Shown: positions 57,101-64,000 of the stretch, in pieces | Layout: the number at the start of each line of letters is the position of its first letter | How positions within the stretch are numbered: the stretch's first letter is position 1 | Assembly: GCA_963678705.1 (NCBI GenBank) | Contig: OY783208.1 | Coordinates: forward strand, 23,586,207 to 23,650,206 | Length of the DNA stretch: 64,000 bases | Origin: Panorpa germanica | Taxonomy: Eukaryota; Arthropoda; Insecta; Mecoptera; Panorpidae | Direction of reading: 5' to 3' | Notes under the pieces: generated by a model | The model's database searches: none | What the model was told of the DNA's origin: nothing | Seen by the model: only the letters and a program-made list of their open reading frames with translations | Made by a program: the position numbers and the translations under genes

Positions 57101-60100
57101 TTTGGAACAACGAAGCACTGCCAGTGTTAAGAACTATAAAATATAAAGGAAAAAATTATGCTCCACCATCAGTGAAAAATTTTATTACAACAATTCAAGG
57201 ATTAAGGTGTGTATAACAATATTAAATGTTATTAAATATAATTTATTTCTTTCAGATACATCTGAAAACAACTGCAGCCAATTGGTTTTAAGTACCTTAT
57301 TTTAAGGAACTTTAATCAAGATCCCCTGCAAAACTTTTTTGGCTGCATACGTAGCATCTAAAATAATATGCATGAAACAATTAAAATAAAAGTTTATTGT
57401 AAATGTAATAAATATTGTTATGAAATAAATGTGTTGTACTAAAAATTGTGTAATTTATATCTTTATAATATATGTTTATGAGAACCAATATTTATTTAAA
57501 AAAAGCGGTTGTAAACCAGGGTAAAATAGTAGCGCAGCAGCGGCGCCTTGCGACTGGTTTATCGTTAAAAAAAGTTCCCAAAATATAGCTGAGTTTCCAT
57601 TCTATATATACTTTCTTTTCTATGATACAGACGTCGCTTACGACGAGAGTAAACTCTAGTTACTTATATTTATACATATCTACATTATTCTACATCAGTA
57701 AAATGTCATATTTAACAACTGTCACTTTCGACGCATGCGCATAGAGAACAAATAGCAACATATACCTTTCTCTCTCGCACACATTTTGGACACACTTTCA
57801 GGTCCAGCATTCTCTCTCCATTATATATGCTCTAAGAACTTACCTAGCGTAGGATTCTCCATCCTTCCAAACCCCTGCATCTGGTTATTCTGGAACTGCC
57901 CAACATAAACTCGACCATCCGGCCATTTCAATTTCCCAGCGCCGTACATCTTGCCAAGTGTCCACCTCCCAGAATACTTAGCGTCCCTGAAATGAACACT
58001 TTTAGACGTGAAATTATAACTCGCCATTCGCACGATAGGTGGCTGATGCGTATTTGGTTTGTTCAACGCGATTTTCACTGCATTTTGAAGCGCCTGCACC
58101 CACTGCATCTTCTCCGCGGGGGATGGCGTGTACACAACGAACGATTCTTCGGGGGTGGTTATAGTAATCGCGTTTTGTAATCCGTCGGTGTCCTGCAGCG
58201 ACTCCACCCACAAAGTTTTTAACGGATACGTGTTGTGATTTCCGTTTACCACGTGCAGGAGAATATCCGAGAGAAGAACGAACCAGTGCGTCGTAAAACG
58301 GCTAGAATTGTGGACATAGAGGTTATTTGTCCTCGAGTCACGGATAAGCCTCCTTTCCGGAAGCCGGAAACAATCAATAGGCTTTCCCAAACCCTCCCAA
58401 AAGAGTTTCGTTGCATCCGCTTCACGGATTCTTCGATTCTGATCTTCATTTATTAAATCCAGTTTCGTTATTACGTCGTTATACCGTTTATCCATTGCGG
58501 CTTTGTCGTGAACAACGACATTCTTAAACAAATCCGTTACCATCGTTTTGTAGGTTAGGATTCTGTTCAACGGATGTTGGAAAATGTAATTAATAACATT
58601 TTCGTTCGTTTTCTTTTGTTTATTCTGCGGCATGTAATACTGGATCACACTTTGAGGAACGTCTATGTTCTTCGCTATTTGAATAAAACCTCCTGAAGAT
58701 ATAACGTCGCACAACGAATTTAAATATTCGTTGTAAACATGAATCAGCTCCTCAAATCTAGCTATTAGTATTGTTTCATACGGTTCTATATGATTCTCAG
58801 TTAGTTTTATAAACGAATCTACATTTAACGCTGTTATATGAAGTATATCAACATATCTGTTACACATAACCTCAAATATTTTAATATCATTTAACACATT
58901 CGTTATCTTTTTAATTAACGGTTTCGTTATATTTATTTGTACTGTCAAAAGTTCTTCGAGAAATGTTTGTTCCAAAGACACAAACCTTTCTGTTTTATTT
59001 ACAGAATTACAGTAAGTAAACAAACCGTTTGAATAAAGATTACTGTAATTATTGTTATATTTTTTATTTATTATACTATTTTTACTATTTATTTTCTTTA
59101 GTTCTATATTCACATCACCAGTTACGTTTGTTTTATCTTCGTATTTATATAACTCTATTATTTTATCCGTGATTCCATTAGAATGGCGTCCGGTATAGAA
59201 TAAATGGAGGTTGTGAGTTAAGATAATGGAATTAAAGGGGCCACACGATCCGTCCCGCACCCTGTCAGTGTTGCAAATAGACGTGAATTGTTTTGGGAAG
59301 CTTTGGTCCGTTTTCGAATCCGAATGGATTTGATGATTGTTATTTTGACCCCAGAAAAACGCCCGTCCATCTAAAGTGAGGGCCAGGGCGTGAGAATGCC
59401 CGCTATAAATCCGTTTAACACCAACACCACTCAATTTAGACACTATCGTAGGTCTGGACCGTTTTATATTGTCCCCCGTTCCCAACTGCCCCTGATTTAT
59501 CATCCCCCAAGTCCACAAATCCGAATTTAACATATTTTGTCCACTTTTTAATAAATTTTGAACTTTTTCACAAATATCATGTTCGGAATTTTCTCTATCA
59601 CTAAAAGTACTACACGAGCCTAAGAAGTCATATAATTTAGCCGGAAACTCGTCGTTACTTTCCGGAACTTCTAAAACATCAGTGTTTTCGAGTGTGTCGT
59701 TATCACTTCCGCTCATGTGGCGGGATAAGTTTTTAACGCCTTCATACACTAAACTTGTGAGGTTTGAAACATTCTCCTTAATAATCCTGGTTGGCTTCTC
59801 CGTGCAATCCGCTAGATACTCCTCCCCCGCTGATACCCAACTTAATTGCTTCGTTAAAAACTGCCTGGCTGCTTCGGAGGTTATAAAATTGTGGATTCCA
59901 TTCGACGTGCCTTCGCTTTCGCTGGTCTTCTTCACACAATCGCATTTCTCCTTGTCTGCGACATCTTCGCTAACCTCCCCATTATCTTTAAGACGTTTGT
60001 GTCGCTTAGAATCCTCTGTAGACGTTGAATCCTCGTTAACCTCGCTCACGTTGGTACCACTGCTGGTGTCTTCAGTGCTCTTGCTGATGTGGAGCCCCAG

Positions 60101-60757
60101 AGGACACGTGTCCATCGAAACTGGCGAAGACAATCGACTCATCAACGCACATTGTGGACAATTACTCACAAAAACATTTTCACTGGTTTCACTGTCCGAC
60201 TCGCGTTCGTATTTCATGCTTTTTCGCGCCAAAACCATCGCGAAGTTGTTGCCAACTGAAGCGGCACTAATTATCTTACCCTCAAAGAATAAAACGCGTT
60301 TTGGGATTTCACTTTCAACGCCAATTTGTGGCATGTAACCGGAAGCCCACAATTCGGATGTTTCCGTTACGTACAAGCAGCCATATTCCCCGACGGAAAC
60401 TTCCCTAACCTTCATTTGACATCCTGGTGACTTAAAGCCATGCGAACAACTTTTTGCTTCTTCTTCTAAGACTACTTCGATGATGTCTTCAAAGTTTGTT
60501 GTTTTGTAAAGCCTCCCGTCTTTTTTAACAATGTATAGATTATTTAAGGTGGCTCCTATATCGATTACATCGATGGATTCGTATTTATCTAACGATAGTG
60601 ATAATTGATTATCGATTTCTTTCACTTCTCCATAGTATAACTCGAAATTTGAGGTTAATAAATATATATTATCATTAATGGCGCATAATTTTCTTATATT
60701 ATAATTAAGTTCCAAATTTATTGCATCGAGACCTTTCCAACATTTTGGTAAATTCAT
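51104..60757 (-). CDS. Als2: Alsin (ALS2), Rab5 guanine nucleotide exchange factor
   Basis: Eight exons on the minus strand: 60757-57844, 55453-55122, 55053-54863, 54317-53829, 52837-52661, 52586-52352, 51659-51495, 51151-51104. They join in frame to about 1516 residues; human ALS2 is, from memory, about 1657. Alsin activates Rab5 through its VPS9 domain on endosomes and also acts on Rac. Seen: RCC1-like blades at about 134-180 and 411-475 (LWTWGMINQGQLGTGDN); a DH-like region from about 588 (LEQTFLEELLTVQ); a PH-like region about 820-900 ending WVQALQNAV; about eight MORN repeats from about 929 through exon 2 (YEGQFKDGLRHGHGVL, YLGNWSDNKKNGCG); and a VPS9 region over exons 4-7 (LHPIILPRL, then LFPLFLILVIRAR). 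The first exon alone encodes 971 residues. The start is the first Met of MNLPKCWKGLDA. Exon 6 has a CAGCAG acceptor, so one residue is ambiguous. Its introns contain MITE-A, H1, repeat D and the MITE-E nest. Confidence 0.95.
51731..52238 (+). mobile_element. MITE-A, ends missing
   Basis: It runs from AATAACTCCTTATATGTTAA to CAATTGAAAAATCGA without terminal repeats. It lies in an alsin intron (51660-52351). Confidence 0.85.
52910..53301 (-). mobile_element. MITE-A, left two-thirds
   Basis: It starts within the family at TTATTTGTTGAGTAGGTCAG and reaches the terminal GACACAAGCCCAT. It is followed at once by Helitron H1 sequence. It lies in the alsin intron 52838-53828. Confidence 0.85.
53302..53791 (-). 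mobile_element. Helitron H1, 5' part
   Basis: It matches the H1 interior and ends CTGGAACATTATAATAAAGG then A. Read on the minus strand it starts TCC after an A, as Helitrons do. The CTAG end is missing at the MITE junction. Confidence 0.7.
54341..54858 (-). repeat. Repeat D, full-length, filling an alsin intron
   Basis: It occupies nearly all of the 545-nt intron 54318-54862. About 4-5 nt remain at the donor side and about 24 nt at the acceptor side. It points the same way as alsin. Its 71-codon frame (54652-54437) differs at one residue from the Dap160-intron copy. Confidence 0.8.
55797..57659 (+). mobile_element. Helitron H1 carrying a P-like transposase remnant
   Basis: The 5' side starts TCCTATATTATAATGTTCC and follows H1 to about 56452. 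H1 resumes at about 57622 with the hairpin CGTCGCTTACGACG and ends CTAG followed by T at 57660. The intervening 1.17 kb (56453-57621) is foreign to H1, and the same ATACAGAC stretch occurs at both junctions. Confidence 0.7.
56796..57390 (+). pseudogene. P-element/THAP9-like transposase remnant
   Basis: Four short segments with GT/AG-like borders resemble a deleted P-type transposase. A THAP-like start (MILKCCVPNCKSC, 56796-56869) comes first. Next are FNDTVDFLLFINKLFDGVNG (56952-57069), HLEFWNNEALPVL and IKYKGKNYAPPSVKNFITT (57091-57206), and NQDPLQNFFGCIRS (about 57314-57355). The spacing of these phrases is far shorter than in a full transposase and the frames do not join, so the RNase H-like catalytic core is missing. 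Family assignment rests on remembered similarity. Confidence 0.65.
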
Positions 60758-60866
60758 TTTTTTTACTAGAAGCTGCTTTTTTATCAGTCTGAAAATAATA
60801 AAAAATAATTATAAATTAGTCTCATGACAAAATAAAGTCAATGGCGTTTAAGGCATTATATTAAAA

Positions 60867-61359
60867 TAGAGTTTACCCCCGTCGCAAGCGACGACTGTCC
60901 TTTGTGTGTTTTCAAAATTTGGAATTTTTTTTTCGATTTGTAAATTAGGTACCAAAGTTAGCCCATATAAATAATTTCAGTTTTCTAGCACAATTTTTTC
61001 CCTCGACAAAAAGTTTCCTACCGGGCCCACTAAATTTCTCAGGGCCTCTTTTATAAAATTTTGAATTTCAAAGTTTTAAAATATGTTCGCATTAAATAGC
61101 GTAATACACATGCAAAATTTCAACCTTTTATCTTTTACGAATTAAAAGTTATAAAGGAAAAAAGGGCCCAGTTTTTCCAAAGTTACGGGTTTCCAGGAAA
61201 TATTCAGGGACGCCAAAAGTCTTAGAATTTTTTTCTCTACGAAATAGGAAATTTTTAAAAACTTCTTTGGAGCCGTTTTCGAGCTACCACACAAAATTCA
61301 GTACCAAACATGTAAACATAGAAACAGATAAGAATCACCTGGAACATAATAATATAGGA
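60867..61359 (-). mobile_element. Helitron H1, short copy
   Basis: The minus strand has the perfect hairpin CGTCGCTTGCGACG and the H1 spacer, with a mutated CTAG (CTAT). The other end reads TCCTATATTATTATGTTCC. About 490 bp with an interior deletion. Intergenic, about 110 bp upstream of the alsin start. Confidence 0.75.
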
Positions 61360-61375
61360 AGAAGGCAGGATTTAA

Positions 61376-61590
61376 ACAGTTGCTATAGTTTTGACGTTTA
61401 ATTCTGCATCTCTTTTCCACTTATCTTGTTTAATATTGATGGTAAATGGTAGTGGGGAAGAAGGTGAAGAAACAATGACTATCAATTGTTAATAACTTCT
61501 ATAACATTGCGAATTGAATAAAAATAATTGGATATTTGAGGTTATGTTCGCCAACTTTATCAATATACGGTGCAGTTTTATATAAATAAG
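61376..61590. repeat. FB-B, single arm
   Basis: It matches the inner arm of the foldback at 43020-43840 (TTTGACGTTTAATTCTGCAT to ACTTTATCAATATACGGTGC). It follows Helitron H1 almost directly. Confidence 0.75.
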
Positions 61591-61599
61591 CTTGTAATT

Positions 61600-62690
61600 C
61601 ACAACCCAATTATTTAAATCAAAATAATATATAGATTTTCCTTTATATGTAGAACTATACAAAAATTTGTTAATATAGAAACGAATTAGATAGAATTTAG
61701 AATTAAAATTTTTTTTTCCTTTATGTTGACCCTAATAACTATCCAAGGAAAACTCCTAAAGATTAACAAGTTTTATCTTCGCAATTTCTATTTTTGAATA
61801 TAAAAACAATTCTCATAATTACTTTGACAGGTATTAACAATTATTTTGACAATTGACAGACAATGACATTGGCCCTTTTTAGGACCAAGCCACAGGTAAA
61901 ACACTGCATAATAAGATGAAGTAAATTAATATGATTTCTTTTTGCTTTACTTACAATTGTTTGTTTAAATTAAAATTATATAATTTTATTATAATATATG
62001 TATGCAAATAAATTAACAATTCACTTTCATTAACATTATTTACACTGTGTTGTAGGCGTTAAGTGACAAATGATAATAATTATGTAATTAAATAAATAAT
62101 TATCATATAAATTCTAAGAATTTAATGACAAATCAAATAAGATTACATTTATAAAATGAAACACCCAAATTATTCATATTTACCTTGAAATATGGTTTAA
62201 TATATGTTAACTTAGAATTTATAACATTTTGGTTTTGATATGTAAATAAATAGCTACTGTTTTTTGTACTTTATTATTATAATTTTTACATGTTTTTACT
62301 ATATTTTTTATGTTTTTTTTTTTAATTTTAAAACATTTATGATATGTTGAAATATGAACTGTCAATTTGACATTTTACTACTAATCATATGATTGATGTC
62401 AATGGCGGAAAAGGATTGTTTCCCAGGTTCATAAAAAACCGGGTTATAAAATAGTCAAAAGATGTCATTAAACTATCAAATACAATAATTAAACTCAATG
62501 TTTTCTTTATTTAAAAGCAAATAGATAATATCTTTGATTTAATAATGCTACAGCCTATTACAAAATTTGTTTTTATCTTGAGGTACAGCAAAGATATAAA
62601 GTGGTCTTCACACTCCGTTAAGTTTGTGCAAACTTAAACCTGAACTGTATTAACCTAAAGAAAATGTTCTACGAAGCCTATAGCTTGTGC
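61600..62690. other. Intergenic between alsin and ITPA, nothing recognised
   Basis: Very AT-rich, with no supported exon or RNA gene. The alsin promoter should lie at or before this stretch (the gene reads away from it), but no motif could be fixed. Confidence 0.45.
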
Positions 62691-62699
62691 CTTAATTAT

Positions 62700-63240
62700 G
62701 TTATATAAGGCAATATATGTTAAGATATATTAACAATTAAAAAGTCATTTTGTCTCTTTAATTATTAAAGGGATTCAACGTTGTACACATTCCAAATGCA
62801 TGTGACATCACAACCGCTGCCAACCTTACAGCTCATAAATCTCTTCTATATGTATTTATATATCAAAATATCAAATATTATTTACAGCTATTACAAGGAA
62901 CAATCAAATTTCAATATTATGTCTGCCGTAACAGGGTTAAATAAAATAAAAACTTATTATTTTGCTTTGACTTGACTTGATTATTTGACTACCAACAGCT
63001 ACAAAACATTACCACAGCACTGACCTACTCAACAAATACCTGACGTTAAAATGCATTTCACGTCATACAAATATGGTCGACCATTTCTAGCACTAAAACT
63101 ACAATTCAAACTTTTAATTGCTATATCTCCGTCAACATTTAGATATTTAATAAAATAGACACACCAATACACATTTATTAACATCAATTTCAATAAACAA
63201 TTGAAAAATCGACCACTAAAAAATGAGGACACAAGCCCAT
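62700..63240 (+). mobile_element. MITE-A, left end worn
   Basis: It follows the family from ATATGTTAAGATATATTAAC to a perfect right end GGACACAAGCCCAT followed by TA. Confidence 0.85.
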
Positions 63241-63254
63241 TAGAAAAAATGACT

Positions 63255-63590
63255 TAGTTCACGACGTTATTGCCTCCTCACCTTCTTCCCCACTACCTTT
63301 ACTATTAAACAAGAGAAGTGCAAAAGAGATGCAGAAATAAACGTCAAAGCTATAGCAGCTGTTGCGTCGACTCATAATGTTTCAATATAATGTCGTGATA
63401 TAAAACGTAAAGTAAATAACATTACTTATTATATTCTATTCAGTTCGTGACGTCATCAACTATTAGGATAATAACCAGAATATTACTTTAAATAGATATA
63501 TATCCGTCAAGTTTTGGATATTTAATAAATAAAAACGCCATGTATATTTATTAACCAATATCGCAATAAATCATTAAAAAATCACAATTT
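63255..63590. repeat. FB-B, single arm with outer part
   Basis: It matches the right arm of the foldback at 43020-43840 (AAACGTCAAAGCTATAGCAG, then CAGTTCGTGACGTCATCAAC). It then continues into TTTAATAAATAAAAACGCC, a segment that also resembles MITE-A. Confidence 0.75.
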
Positions 63591-63808
63591 AAAAAATTAG
63601 TTTACAATGCTATTGTCTCGACATGCACAAGTCGAGTGTGCAGGCATATCTGCAGTGTGTAGACTCCTTTAGATCAACTTATGAAATGCCGCCATGTGAC
63701 AGCTGCTATTAAGTAACGTTGTAAATTGAGGTTATGTCTATTGTTACGTTATATAAATATATAAACTGATTGTAAAATATATTATAATATTTACATAAAA
63801 TAATAAAA

Positions 63809-64000
63809 ATGTCTAAAACTCTAACATTTGTAACTGGAAACGCAAAAAAGTTAGAAGAATTAGTAGCAATACTTGGTACAAACTTTCCACGTAATGTGGT
63901 AAATAAGAAAATCGATCTTCCAGAACTGCAAGGTGAAATCAATGAAATATGTATAAAGAAATGTCAAGAAGCAGCTAGACAAGTAGGGGGCCCTGTTCTT
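63809..64000 (+). CDS. ITPA: ITPA, inosine triphosphate pyrophosphatase (5' part)
   Basis: An open frame from the ATG at 63809 to the window edge gives 64 residues beginning [20 protein letters not shown]. The TGNAKKLEE motif is the nucleotide-binding start of the HAM1/ITPA family. [10 protein letters not shown] and [15 protein letters not shown] follow at the family's positions. ITPA hydrolyses ITP, dITP and XTP to monophosphates in the cytosol, keeping deaminated purines out of RNA and DNA. A family member is about 190 residues, so roughly two-thirds lie outside the window. No intron is seen so far. The gene is divergent from alsin, about 3.05 kb away. Confidence 0.95.
   Translation, partial: MSKTLTFVTGNAKKLEELVAILGTNFPRNVVNKKIDLPELQGEINEICIKKCQEAARQVGGPVL

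Larger units (their letters stand above)
55491..57798. mobile_element. MITE-E, 84-bp inverted ends, containing a Helitron
   Basis: The ends 55491-55574 and 57715-57798 are inverted copies with only a few mismatches, beginning AAAGTGTGTCCAAAATGTG. Without the Helitron inside (55797-57659) the element would be about 445 bp. No clear target duplication. It accounts for all but about 80 nt of alsin intron 1 (55454-57843). Confidence 0.8.

Noticed and set aside
59682..60338. 218-codon plus-strand open frame
   Set aside because: It is the antisense shadow of the first alsin exon, whose frame is supported by domain content.

Overview
The window is nuclear DNA of an insect. It is AT-rich, the genes have many small exons with GT-AG introns, the proteins have insect and animal orthologues (PREB/Sec12, intersectin/Dap160, alsin, ITPA), and the non-coding space is packed with short non-autonomous transposons. 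A beetle or another holometabolous insect is plausible, but the sequence does not settle the order.

Layout. 1-7611: intergenic, mostly repeats. 7612-14637 (+): PREB, six exons, complete. 17477-38653 (+): Dap160/intersectin short form, seventeen coding exons, with two EH domains, a coiled coil and four SH3 domains. 31750-33621 (-): an F-box/leucine-rich-repeat gene nested in a Dap160 intron on the opposite strand. 42453-46497 (+): an unrecognised small secretory protein with a signal peptide, a furin-like site, a cysteine cluster and a C-terminal GPI-type tail. 51104-60757 (-): alsin (ALS2), eight exons. 63809-64000 (+): the start of ITPA, cut by the window edge. PREB, Dap160 and alsin all act in membrane traffic (ER exit, endocytosis, Rab5 endosomes). 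I see no sign that they are co-regulated.

Repeats. I gave families local letters. MITE-A (about 560-610 bp, 15-bp inverted ends, TA flanks; about 22 whole or partial copies). FB-B, a foldback relative of A. MITE-C (long inverted ends, TTAA flanks). Repeat D (about 520 bp; fills one intron each of Dap160 and alsin in the sense direction). MITE-E (84-bp inverted ends). Helitron H1 and H2 (CTAG end, subterminal hairpin, no target duplication). Further families F, G, J and K. There are also LINE RNase H fragments, a tRNA-derived SINE, a HARBI1-like fragment and a P-element-like transposase remnant.

The most interesting structures are: the alsin intron 55454-57843, which is a MITE containing a Helitron containing a P-like transposase remnant; repeat D as near-complete intron filler; three foldback elements in a row in one intron of the secretory gene; and the secretory gene itself. 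Exon boundaries were inferred by eye from reading frame, GT/AG sites and remembered family similarity. No search was run.
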